Source of the DNA: Homoserinibacter gongjuensis
Lineage (GTDB): Bacteria; Actinomycetota; Actinomycetes; Actinomycetales; Microbacteriaceae
Assembly: GCF_030161875.1 (NCBI RefSeq)
Contig: NZ_BSVA01000001.1
Span: forward strand, 2,108,001-2,172,000
Direction of reading: 5' to 3'
Length of the DNA: 64,000 nucleotides
Shown here: piece by piece, positions 17,193 through 27,054 of the stretch
Layout: the number at the start of each line of letters is the position of its first letter
Position numbering within the stretch: the first letter of the stretch is position 1
Made by a program: the position numbers and the translations under genes
The notes under the pieces: generated by a model
Told to the model about the DNA's origin: nothing
Seen by the model: only the letters and a program-made list of their open reading frames with translations
Databases searched by the model: none

Positions 17193-17486
17193 ATGTCTCC
17201 GTCGCGCCGCCCTCGTCGCCGCGACGCGGAACCCGAGCCGCTCGATGTGGAGCGCATCCTCGGCGGGATGAAGCACACCGAGACGCGCCGCGACGGGCTG
17301 TGGAACGTGCAGCCGCAGAGTGCCGCATCCGCCGTCAAGGAGTACGTGTGCCCCGGATGCGGTCTCGGCATCGCGGTCGGCACGGCGCACGTCGTCACCT
17401 GGCGCGCCGACGGCCTCTTCGGCGAGGATGACGACCTCGCGGCCCGTCGACACTGGCACACCCACTGTTGGAGGATCCGCACGTGA
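17193..17486 (+). CDS. small conserved protein with a putative zinc site
   Basis: 97 residues, intact. After a basic N-terminus (SPSRRPRRRD) comes YVCPGCGLGI and, near the end, RRHWHTHCW: a CxxC pair plus a His/Cys cluster that could bind zinc. I do not recognise a described family, although similar short proteins are common in actinobacterial genomes and often called ATP/GTP-binding by transfer. Its TGA overlaps the GTG of the next gene (GTGA), so it is co-translated with the hydrolase. Confidence 0.65.
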   Translation: MSPSRRPRRRDAEPEPLDVERILGGMKHTETRRDGLWNVQPQSAASAVKEYVCPGCGLGIAVGTAHVVTWRADGLFGEDDDLAARRHWHTHCWRIRT

Positions 17487-18197
17487 GCATCCACATCCGC
17501 GGGGAGTGGAGCTCCCCGCCTTCCGCGAAGACATCGAGCTGCGTACCGCCGACGGTCTCACCCTCGTGGGCGAGCTCGCGCTGCCCGAGACCGCCGACCC
17601 CGTGGCGACGCTCGTGTGCCTGCACCCGCTGCCGACGCACGGTGGGTTCATGGACTCGCACATCATCCGCAAGGCGGCGGCCCGGCTGCCGGCGCTCGCC
17701 GACCTCGCGGTGCTGCGCTTCAACTTCCGCGGCGTCACCTCGCCGCGCGGCACGAGCGAGGGCGCCTTCGGCAAGGGCGTCGACGAGCAGCACGACCTCG
17801 CCGCGGCGATGGCCTTCGTGGCGCAACGGCACCTGCCGCATCCCTGGCTCGTGGGCTGGTCGTTCGGCACCGAGGTGGCCCTCAAGTACGGGCTGCAGCA
17901 TCCGATCGAGGGCGCGATCCTGCTCTCGCCCCCGCTGCACCGCACGACTCCGGATGAGGTGGCCGCGTGGGCGGGCGACAAGCGCAAGCTCGTGGCGGTG
18001 ATCCCGGAGCACGACGACTACCTGCGTCCCATCGAGGCGGCCGAGCGGTTCGCGTCGGTGCCTGAGATCGACCTCGTGCCCGTGCAGGGCGGCAAGCACC
18101 TGTGGGTCGGCGAGAAGCAGACGTATCGCGTGCTCAGCGAGATGGTGCGCGTCGTGAACCCGGCGGCGCTGCCGCTGCCAGGGAGTGGCCCGCCTAG
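17483..18197 (+). CDS. alpha/beta-hydrolase (two frame breaks)
   Basis: GTG start overlapping the preceding stop. Once joined it is 238 residues. Landmarks of the fold: LVCLHPLPTHGG (oxyanion side), NFRGVTSPRGTS, the nucleophile elbow VGWSFGTEVAL (G-x-S-x-G), acidic EHDDYL and His in GGKHLWVG. This pattern matches small serine esterase/peptidase-like hydrolases; the substrate is unknown. Break 1 at 17501-17504 (CGCGGGGAGTGG needs one G: IRGGVELPAFREDIEL). Break 2 at 18181-18183 (CCAGGGAGTGG needs one G: PLPGEWPA, stop at 18197). The gene then ends exactly where the convergent transporter gene ends. Confidence 0.78.
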
Positions 18198-19259
18198 CTA
18201 CAGTTCGTTCTGCCGCGGGATGATGACCTGCTTCACGATGATGAGGATCGACGCGGCGACCGGGATCGCGACGAGTGCGCCCAGCAGACCCAGCAGGGTG
18301 CCGCCGGCGAGGGCGGCGATCACGACGACGACGCCGGGCACCTTGACGGCGCGGTTCATGATGTTGGGGCTCAGCACGTAGGCCTCGATCTGCATGTACA
18401 CGAGGTACCAGATACCCACGACGAGCACGGCGGGCCAGCCCTCGAAGATCAGCACGAGCAGCGTGATGATGACCGAACCGGTGATCGTGCCGACGAGCGG
18501 GATGAGCGAGAACAGGAACGCGATGAATGCGATGAGCGCCGCGTACTCGATCACGTCTCCGCGGATCCATCCGAGCACCGTGAGGAAGAGGAAGCTCAGG
18601 ATGCCGTTGCACGCACCCAGCGCCACCTGCCCGACCACGTAGCGGCCGACCGAGCTCGAGATCTGCTCCGAGATGTCGATGAACTTCTCGCGCTTGCTGG
18701 CCGGGACGAGCTGGTACATGGCCCGCTTGATGCTGCCGAGCGACGCGACGAAGTAGAGCATGAGGATGAGCACGATGAGGCCGCCGAACACGCCGCTGGC
18801 CACCGTGAAGACGGTGTTGAGCACACCGGAGGTGATGTTCTCGAGGTTGCTCGTGAACCACTCCTGCACGTTCTGGAGCGCGTCGTCGTACTTGATCCAG
18901 TTGACGTACGTCTCCCACCACTCGCGCAGCAGATCCTGTTCGGTGATCTGGGTGATGAGCTTCGGCACCTGATTGATGAGGTTGCCGACCTGGTCGGCGA
19001 TCACCGGGATGATCGCGAAGATGAAGCCCGCGAACACGGCCAGGATCGCCGTGAGCACGGCGACGATCGCGAGCGGACGCGGCACCTTGCGCTTCTCGAG
19101 GAACGAGACAGCTGGATCGACGCCGAGGGCGAGGAAGAGCGCCGCTCCGACGTAGGTGAGGATCGTGGCGAGGTTGCCGAGCCCGGTGCCGATGAGCACG
19201 GCGACGAGCACGCCGAGACCGCCGAACAGGCCCAGCCGGAACGCGTTCTGGATCTTCAT
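18198..19259 (-). CDS. AI-2E family transporter
   Basis: 353 residues from the ATG at 19259, chosen because GGAGG lies eight bases upstream; an earlier ATG at 19283 would contain that site. Polytopic membrane protein with about eight helices arranged in the AI-2E (PerM/TqsA) pattern, including the conserved NGILSFLFLTVLGW and the IPLVGTITGSVIITLLVLIFEG region and an extended middle helix pair (LREWWETYVNWIKYDDALQNVQEW). Members export small molecules or ions, but most have unknown cargo. It is convergent with the hydrolase and downstream of the coiled-coil gene. Confidence 0.82.
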   Translation of the reverse strand: MKIQNAFRLGLFGGLGVLVAVLIGTGLGNLATILTYVGAALFLALGVDPAVSFLEKRKVPRPLAIVAVLTAILAVFAGFIFAIIPVIADQVGNLINQVPKLITQITEQDLLREWWETYVNWIKYDDALQNVQEWFTSNLENITSGVLNTVFTVASGVFGGLIVLILMLYFVASLGSIKRAMYQLVPASKREKFIDISEQISSSVGRYVVGQVALGACNGILSFLFLTVLGWIRGDVIEYAALIAFIAFLFSLIPLVGTITGSVIITLLVLIFEGWPAVLVVGIWYLVYMQIEAYVLSPNIMNRAVKVPGVVVVIAALAGGTLLGLLGALVAIPVAASILIIVKQVIIPRQNEL

Positions 19260-19331
19260 CGACACCCTCCTCGCTCGCGCCATGCGAGCGTAGGGAAAGG
19301 CTAGCGGGCCACTCGACGCGCGAGGCGCCGG

Positions 19332-21751
19332 TCAGCGCGTGTTCGCGTCCTCGGCTTCCGGCTCGGCCTCAGCGGCAGCGACCTCAGGCTCGGATGCGGG
19401 CTCCACGGCCGGCTCCGCCGACTCGACGGCGGCGACCGGCTCGGGCTCATCGCCCGGCACCGGGAAGCCTGCCGCGGGGGCCGTGAAGGCATCCGCGCCC
19501 GCGAGCAGACCGCGCAGGTTCTCGAAGTAGCCGGCGACGGCCTCGCGCTCGACGCGGATCTTCGCGAGGCGGTCTTCTGCATCCGCGATGAGCGCCTTCG
19601 CCTGCTTCTGCGCGTCGGCCACGAGCTTCTTGGCCGTCTTCTCAGCGTCGCGCTTCGTGGCGGTGGCGGCGGCCTGCGCGTCTTCGGTGATCGCGCGCGC
19701 CTCGGCGATGCCCGAGGTGCTCAGCTGCTCGACCTCCGCGCGCTTCTCGGCGGCACGGGTGGATGCCTCCTGCAGTTGCGCGGTCGCCTCGTCGAGGTAC
19801 TTCTGCGTGGTGGCAGCGGCCTCCTGCTGCGTGGCCGTGAACTGCTTCTCCGCCTCGTCGCGACGTGCCGCGAGCTCGACGTCGAGGTCGGCACGTGCCT
19901 GCTCGGCCTCGGCGGCGAGGCGCGTGGCCTGCGCATCGGCCTCGTGGGCGAGACGGGCCCGGTGTGCTTCCTGTTCGGCGGCGAGCTCGGCACGGATGCG
20001 GGCCGCCTCACGGTCGGCATCGGCGCGCAGCTTGCCGGTCTCGGTGGCGGCCGCGTGCCGCAGCTGCGCGACCTCCTGCTCGGCCTCGGCACGGCGGGAG
20101 GCGAGCTCTGCTTCGAGTGCCTCGCGGGCAGCGGCGAGCTCGGCGGCCCAGCCCTCGCGGCCGGCGGTCTCCTCGGTCTCCCACGCGGTGCGCGCCGTAG
20201 CGAGTTCGGACTCCTGGGCGGCGCGACTCTGGGTGAGCTCGGTGGCGAGCGCCTTGCGTGCGTTGCGCAGTTCGGTGTCGAGCACCTTGCGGGCGTTCGC
20301 GAGCTGGCTCTCGTGGCTCTCCCGAGCCGCCGCGAGCTCGGTCTCCTGAGCCGCGAGGGCGGCGGCGAGCTCCGCCTCTTGCGTCGCCTTGGCCTGTGCC
20401 AGCTCCGACTCCTGCTGCTCACGCGCGGCGGTGAGCTCGGCTTCCTGCTCGGCACGCGCCGCGGCGAGCTCGGCCTGCACGGCGCTGCGGGTGGCGGTCA
20501 CCTCGGCCTCGAGCGCGGAACGCGCGGTCGCAAGCTCCTGCTCGAGCTCGGATCGCGCCGTGGCGAGTTCCTGCTCGAGCGCGTTGCGCGTCGACGCGGT
20601 CTGCTGCGCGAGTTCGGTGGCGGTGCGCTCCCGGTCGCCCGCGAGCGACGCCCGGGTGGTCTCGACCTCGGTGGCGAGGGTGGATCGGGTCGTCTCGACC
20701 TCGGCTGCGAGCTCGGCGCGAGTGCGGGTGACTTCGGTCTCGACCTCCGACCGCATCCGCACGAGCTCGGTCTCGAGGGCCGCACGCCGGTCGGCGATCT
20801 CGGTCTCGAGGGCCGCGCGCTGGGCTGTCGTATCGATCTCGAGCTGCGCACGCGCGGCCGAGATCTCCTGCGCGAGCGCGGTGCGCTCGGCCGCCGTGCG
20901 CTCCTCGAGCTCGGCACGCGCCTTGCGGGTGTCGGCTTCTAGGCCGCACGCGCGGCCTCGGTGTCGATGCGCAGCCGCTCGCGGCTCTCGGTGGTCTCGC
21001 GCTCGAGGTCGGTGCGGCCCTGCTCGAGGTCGTGGGCGAGCTGGGCGCGCAGCCGCGCGTCTTCGGCCTCGAAGTCGGCGCGACCCTTCTCGGTGTCGCG
21101 CGCGAGTGCTGCCGCAGCCTCGCGGGCCTCGGCGACCTCGCGCTGCGCGACGACACGCAGTTCGGCGAGCTCGCGCTCGGCCTCCGCGCGCAACGCGGCC
21201 ACCTCGCGGCGACCGGCGGCCCGAGTCTCGGCGACCTCCGTCGCCACGGCGCCGCGGATCGCAGCGGCCTCACGCAAGGCTTCCTGCGTGGTCGCCTCGG
21301 CATCCGACGACGCCCGCGTCACGAGCGCCTCGGCCTCCTCGCGCGCCCCGGTCAGGATGCGATCGGCCTGCGCCTGCGCATCGGCGACCAGGCGAGCGGC
21401 CGTCTCGGCGGCATCCGCGCGCAGCTCGTCGACCTCCTGCTGCACGGATGCCCGCAGCTTCTCGGCGTCGATGTCGGCCTGGGCGATGAGCCGGGTCGAC
21501 TGCTCCTCCGCCACCCGCAGGGTGTTCTCGAGCTTCGTTCCGAGCCCGGCGTAGGTCGGGCTGCCGACCTCGTCGAGTTCCGCCTGCAGGTCTTCCGAGA
21601 GGGCCTGGAGGCGCTTGACCTCCTTGAGCGCGTCGCTGCGATCGCTGTTGGCCTTGATCAGATCGCGGCGCAAGCTGGCCAGGGTCTGGTCGACCTCGTC
21701 CTTCTTGTAGCCGCGAAGCTCGGTCGTGAATCCCGTGTCGTCTGCCGCCAC
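19332..21751 (-). CDS. giant hendecad coiled-coil protein with DivIVA-like N-terminus (one frame break)
   Basis: GTG start at 21751 with GAGGAG upstream; 806 residues once joined. The first 40 residues (TTELRGYKKDEVDQTLASL) resemble the DivIVA membrane-tip motif. After a break near residue 50 come more than 30 consecutive 11-residue repeats such as LEQELATARSA, LEAEVTATRSA and QEAELTAAREQ, forming one continuous coiled coil, then an acidic tail (EPEVAAAEAEPEAEDAN). This is the build of actinobacterial polar scaffolds of the Scy/FilP type. The frame break at 20942-20943 (AGGCC needs one more G) joins LRIDTEAARAA to LEADTRKARAE and keeps the 11-residue register exactly, which confirms the join. 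Confidence 0.78.
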
Positions 21752-22042
21752 GTGCGCTCCTCGCTCGGGAAAACTGGTGTTCTCACACGCCGGAACCGGC
21801 GGCGAACCCTCCCGAGTCTAATCGGCGGGTCACCCCGGCGTCTTCGCCCGGTCCACATCCCGGTCAGCTGACTCCCAGGGGCTTCCCGGAGTCCATCCGG
21901 AGTAACTCGGTGGTTCTCCGCTAATCTTGGGTGTCTTTGCCTGCTGCCCCGTCGAACCCCCGACGGCGGGGGTCTGCCTTCTGGATGAGATCCGGCGGAC
22001 CGCGTGGAGCCCTCCGCGCCGCAGCTCGAGAGGAGTTCATCC

Positions 22043-23910
22043 GTGCGATTCGTGATCGCCATCCTGCTGTTCGTCGCAGCCCTTGTGTCGATCGGCCTCG
22101 GCGTCGCTCAGCGCACCGTGCTGCAAGGCCCCGACCACCTCACCGCCTCCGTGGAGGTGAGCGGCGGCGCGGCCTTCACGGTGATCGACGGGGCCGTGCT
22201 CAACGCCCACCCCGGCACGCAGCTCGTCACCGCCGACGCCATCGCGTCCGACCCGGTGTTCATGGCCTACGGCCGCACCGATGATGTGCGTGCCTGGCTC
22301 GACGGAACCCCCGCGGCGGCGCTCAGCTACGACGCCGAGCTCGGTGAGCTCACGTCGGGGCCGCTCAAGGTGCAAGACGGCGATGTCGACGAGACGCCCG
22401 CGCCCGCCGAGACGCCGACCCCGGGCGCCACGGATGCCGCGACCACCGGGCCGTCCGACGACGATGCGGCCGCCGACGACGCGACCACGGACGATGCGGC
22501 AGCTGCGAAGTCGGAGGCCGACCCGAACGCCTCGCCCGTCGGCAGCGACCTCTGGATCCAGGAGTTCGAGGGCGAGGGCTCGCTCGTGCGCAAGATCAAC
22601 GTGCCCACCGATGTCTCGGTGATCATCGCATCCGACGGCACCGCTGCGGCTCCCTCCGACATCTCGATCACGTGGCCGCTCGACAACACGACGCCGTGGT
22701 CGGGGCCGCTCATCGTGGCCGGCATCGGCGCCCTGCTGCTCGGGCTCGTGGCGCTCATCTGGGCGCTCGTGCACGCCCGTCGCCGTCACGGACCGCGCCG
22801 CAAGACGCCCAAGATGCCGAAGCCGCCGAAGCCCGCACAGCTGAAGCCCGCGCCCCGTCGCGGGGCCATCACGAGCGGTGTCGACACCCGGGGGCGGCGG
22901 CGCGCATTCGTGGCACTGCCCGTGCTGCTCGTGGGGACTCTCGCGCTCTCGGCGTGCACCGGTAGTGGCGACGTCGCCCCGACGATCGATCCGTCGAGCA
23001 CGGCGACGCCTGCGGCCGAGATCGATCCGCCGGTCGTCACGAAGCAGCAGTTCACGCGCATCGTCGCGCGCACGGCCGATGTCGTCGAACGCGCCGACGA
23101 GGCCCGCGACGCCGAGCTTGCGGCCGAGCGGCTCGATGGCGCCGCGCTCACCCTGCGCACCGCCAACTACGCCGCGCGGGGTGCCGACTCCGGGATCGCG
23201 GCGATCCCCGCCTTCCCCGACGGCGAGGTGACGCTCATCCTGCCGCAACAGCAGCCCGACTGGCCCCGCGCCGTGTTCGCCGCCGTGAAGGACGCCGACG
23301 GCAACGACTTCGGCCTCATGTTCGTGCAGGCCGCCCCGCGCGAGCAGTACAAGGTGAGCTCGCTCGTGCGACTCACGCATTCGATCCCCGAGGTCGCCCC
23401 CGTCGACCTGGGAGCTCCGCGCTACCGCACCGACACCAAGCTGCTCGCCTTCGCACCCGCCGAGATCGCGGCGCAGTACGGCGACGTGCTCATCAACGGC
23501 GACAGCTCCGAGTTCGCGGCCCGTTTCGACGCAAGCGAGGACTTCCTGCAGCAGAGCGTCGGCGCGAGCTACAAGGCTCAGCGTCGCGCGGACCTGCCGA
23601 ACGCCGTGCTCGAGTACACGAGCGCCGTCGGCACCGACGCGCCGATCGCGCTTGCGGCGAACGACACCGGCGCGATCGTCGCGGTCGAACTGCGCGAGAC
23701 CGAGACCGTGAAGCCCGCCGAGACGGGTGCGGCCATCAGCCCGACCGGGGCTGTGAAGGCGCTCGCCCAGCTGCAGACGACGACCAAGGGCGTCGCGGCG
23801 GAGTACGGCATCCAGATCCTGTTCTACATCCCCCGGCGACGGCGAACGACCCGACCGTGCAGGTGCTCGGCTTCGCACAGGGCCTCGTCGCCGCGAGAGA
23901 AGTAGCGTAG
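22043..23910 (+). CDS. membrane/envelope protein of unknown function (frame break at 3' end)
   Basis: GTG start with AGAGGAG upstream; 622 residues once joined. Residues 1-25 form a first membrane helix, followed by an external domain, an Ala/Asp/Thr-rich linker, a second helix (GPLIVAGIGALLLGLVALIWALV, near 230-250) and a basic Pro/Lys stretch. Then comes a third hydrophobic segment ending in a lipobox-like LSAC (near residue 310) that looks like an internal lipoprotein signal, and a second external domain. It may be a natural fusion of a membrane protein and a lipoprotein. No enzyme motif is seen. The break is at 23830-23834, where a sixth C gives IPPATANDPTVQVLGFAQGLVAAREVA. Confidence 0.6.
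23903..23908 (+). promoter_or_regulatory. -10 box TAGCGT, leaderless start
   Basis: Overlaps the end of the preceding gene and stands six bases before the GTG at 23915. Confidence 0.4.
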
Positions 23911-23914
23911 AAGC

Positions 23915-24828
23915 GTGACCGATCTTCCTTCCGCGAACCTGCGCGGCGCCGTCGACCTGTCCGGACTCGTGCGACGCGCCTCGGATGCCACGCGTCCCGC
24001 TGGCGATGCCCCCGCCTCCTCCTCGCTCGTCTTCGACACGAACGATGCGTCGTTCCAGAGCGTGGTCGAGCTCTCGACGCGCGTTCCCGTGATCGTGGAG
24101 TTCATCGCGCCGGGCCTCAGCTCGGCTCTCGGCCCCGTCGTCGAGTCGTACGGCGGACGCCTCGTGCTCGCGGTCGTCGACGGCAGCGTCAACCCGCAGC
24201 TCGCGCAGGCGTTCCAGGTGCGTGAGGTGCCGACCGTCGCCGCGATCATCGGTGGACGGCCCGTGAACCTGTTCATCGGCATCCCCTCGGATGCGGAGGT
24301 GCGTCAGGTGCTCGACGAGCTGCTGCAGCTCGCGGCCGAGAACGGCGTGACCGGCACCGTGCCGACGGGGGAGCCCGCCGAGGGCGAGGACGACGCCGAG
24401 CCGGCCCCCGAGCCGCTGCCGCCGCACCACCAGGAGGCGTTCGACGCGATCTCTGCGGGCGACTACCCGACAGCGATCGCCGAGTACCGCAAGGCGATCA
24501 CCGAGAATCCGCGCGACCAGCTCGCCGTGGCCGGGCTCGCGCAGGTGTCGCTGCTCGACCGGCTCACCGGCACGACCGCGGGGAGATCCGGGATGCCGCC
24601 GCCGCGCGTCCCGGCGACATCGACGCGCAGCTGCGGGTCGCCGACCTCGACATGAGCGGCGGCCACGTGGACGACGCGTTCGGGCGCCTGCTCGACCTCT
24701 TCACGGGAGCGTCGCAGCCCGACCGCGACCGCATCCGCACCCGCCTGCTCGACTACTTCGAGATCGCAGGCGCGGACGACCCGCGCGTGACCGCGGCGCG
24801 GGCGCGGCTCGCCTCGTTGCTGTACTGA
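23915..24828 (+). CDS. thioredoxin-like co-chaperone with TPR tail (YbbN/CnoX type) (one frame break)
   Basis: 304 residues once joined. The first part after a short leader is a thioredoxin fold (VVELSTRVPVIVEFIAPGLSSALGPVVESY...VREVPTVAAIIGGRP) whose active-site CxxC is replaced by GLSS, so it is not a redox enzyme. The C-terminal 130 residues form TPR-like helices (AFDAISAGDYPTAIAEYRKAITENPRDQLAVAGLAQV...VADLDMSGGHVDDAFGRLLDLF). This is the YbbN/CnoX layout, a chaperone-holdase delivering clients to DnaK or GroEL. The break is at 24580-24583: GCGGGGAGATCC needs one G to give TAGEIRDAAAARPGD. Confidence 0.8.
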
Positions 24829-24833
24829 TTGCG

Positions 24834-24883
24834 GAGGTGGTCGAGGAGCGGGCCGCGCAGCGGCACGCGTCTCGAAACCACCG
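24834..24883 (+). repeat. interspersed hairpin repeat (REP-like), copy 2
   Basis: GGTGGTCGAGGAGC, a GC hairpin (GGGCCGCGCAGCGGCAC), then GCGTCTCGAAACCACC. It fills the gap between the convergent ends of the thioredoxin-like gene and glgB, with three bases to spare on the glgB side. Confidence 0.75.
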
Positions 24884-24885
24884 GC

Positions 24886-27053
24886 TCACCCCCGCACGAG
24901 CCAGAGCGCGCCCAGGGGTGGCAGCGTGAGCTCCACCGAGGCCGGCATGCCGTGCCAGGGCTCGTCGCTCGTCGCGGTGACGCGCCCCAGGTTGCCGACG
25001 CCCGAGCCGCCGTAGATCGCCGCATCCGTGTTGAGCAGTTCGATCCATTCCGCCGCGGCGGGCAGCCCCACGCGATAGGGCCCGACGGGTGCGCCGCCGA
25101 AGTTGACGATGCACGCCAGTTCGCTACCGTCGCGCGCACGGCGCAGGAACGCGACGACGTTCGCGCCGGGGTCGCTCGTGATCCACTGGAAGCCGTCCGC
25201 ATCCGCATCGAGCTCCCACAGTGCGGGGTGCTCGCGGTAGACCCGGTTGAGTTGGCGCACCAGCTCGGCGAGGCCCTGATGCACGGGCTGGTCGAGGATC
25301 CACCAGTCGAGGCCGTGCTGCTCCGACCACTCGGAGGGCTGGCCGAACTCGGAGCCCATGAACAGCAGCTGCTTGCCCGGATGCGCCCACATGAAGGCGA
25401 GGTAGGCGCGCACGTTGGCGAGCTTCTGCCACTGGTCGCCGGGCATCTTGGCCAGCAGCGAGCCCTTGCCGTGCACGACCTCGTCGTGACTGATCGGCAG
25501 CAGGAAGCTCTCGCTGAAGGCGTACAGGAACGAGAAGGTGATGTCGCCATGGTGGTCGGCGCGCCACATCGGGTCCTCGTGCATGTACTGCAGCGAGTCG
25601 TGCATCCAGCCCATGTTCCATTTGAGGCCGAAGCCGAGCCCGCCCTCCGCCGTCGACCGCGTCACGCCGGGCCACGAGGTCGACTCCTCGGCGATCATCA
25701 CGATGCCGGGGTTGCGCTTGTAGGCGGTCGCGTTGACCTCCTGCAGGAAGCTGATCGCCTCGAGGTTCTCGCGCCCGCCGTGCACATTCGGCACCCACTC
25801 GCCGTCCTTGCGTGAGTAGTCGAGGTAGAGCATGCTCGCCACCGCGTCGACGCGCAGGCCGTCGATGTGGAACTCCTCGAGCCAGTAGAGCGCGTTGGCG
25901 ACCAGGAAGTTGCGCACCTGCGAGTCGCCGAAGTTGAACACGTAGGTGCCCCAATCGGGATGCTCGCCCACGCGCGGGTCGGAGTGCTCGTAGAGGGGCT
26001 CGCCGTCGAAGCGGGCGAGTGCCCATTCGTCTTTCGGGAAGTGCGCGGGAACCCAGTCCATGATCACGCCGATGCCCGCCTGGTGCAGACGGTCGACGAG
26101 CAGGCGGAAGTCATCCGGATGTCCGAAGCGGCTCGTGGGGGCGTAGTAGCCCGTCACCTGATACCCCCACGACCCGCCGAAGGGATGCTCCGCGAGTGGC
26201 AGGAACTCGACGTGCGTGAACCCCATCCCGGTCACGTAGTCGATGAGCTCGTCGGCCGCCTCGCGGTACGACAGCCCCGGACGCCACGAGCCGAGATGCA
26301 GCTCGTAGACGCTCATCGGACCTTGGTGCGGGTCGCGGGCGGCGCGCTGCGACATCCACTCCGCGTCGCTCCACAGGTAGCTGGAGCGGCCGATCACCGA
26401 GCCGGTGGCGGGGGCACCTCGGTGAAGCGGGCCATCGGGTCGGCCCGGGTCACCCAGACCCCGGATGCCGTGAGCAGTTCGTACTTGTACACCCCGCCTG
26501 CCGCGAGGCCCGGCACGAAGAGCTCCCACACGCCGTTGTCGTCGAGGCGGCGCATCGCGTGCCCGGAGCCACTCCAGGAGTTGAAGTCGCCGATCACCCG
26601 AACGGCCTGGGCATGCGGCGCCCACACGACGAAGCCGGCGCCCTCGACGCCCTCGTGCTGCTTGAGATGCGCACCGAAGACGTGCCAGAGCTGCTCGTGC
26701 CGGCCCTCACCCCACAGGAACAGGTCGATCTCGCCGATCGACGGCACGAAGCGGTAGGGGTCGTCTGCCACCCAGTCGGGCCCGTCTGGATAGCGGGTCA
26801 GGAGGCGATAGGCCTGCCCGGCTCCGGGGGCGTAGCCCTGCCACAGCCCGTCTGCGACATGCTCGAGGGTGATCTCGGTGCCGTCGGCGCGCACGGCCAC
26901 CACCTCGTCGGCGAGGGGGCGCACCGCGCGGATGACCCATCCGTCGCCGAGCGCGTGCTGACCGAGCCAGTCGTGCGGTCGCGGATGGCGCCCCTCCACG
27001 AGGCTCGCGATAAGGCCCGCGTCCAGCGGCGGCAGCGAGGAGCGGGCGGCCAT
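24886..27053 (-). CDS. glgB: 1,4-alpha-glucan branching enzyme (one frame break)
   Basis: 722 residues once joined. GH13 branching enzyme making alpha-1,6 links. The N-terminal CBM48 regions ([17 protein letters not shown]) precede the barrel. Catalytic landmarks: [14 protein letters not shown], nucleophile Asp in [18 protein letters not shown], acid/base Glu in [11 protein letters not shown] and the stabilising His-Asp in [12 protein letters not shown]. The start is the ATG at 27053, one base after the glgE stop, so both are one operon. The break is at 26410-26414: the plus strand has five G where six are needed, joining FTEVPP to [13 protein letters not shown]. Confidence 0.93.
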
Positions 27054-27054
27054 G

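Noticed and set aside
15720-17987. 755-codon minus-strand frame across the antiporter and hydrolase genes
   Set aside because: Spans two unrelated plus-strand genes and an intergenic gap; composition is that of an antisense shadow.
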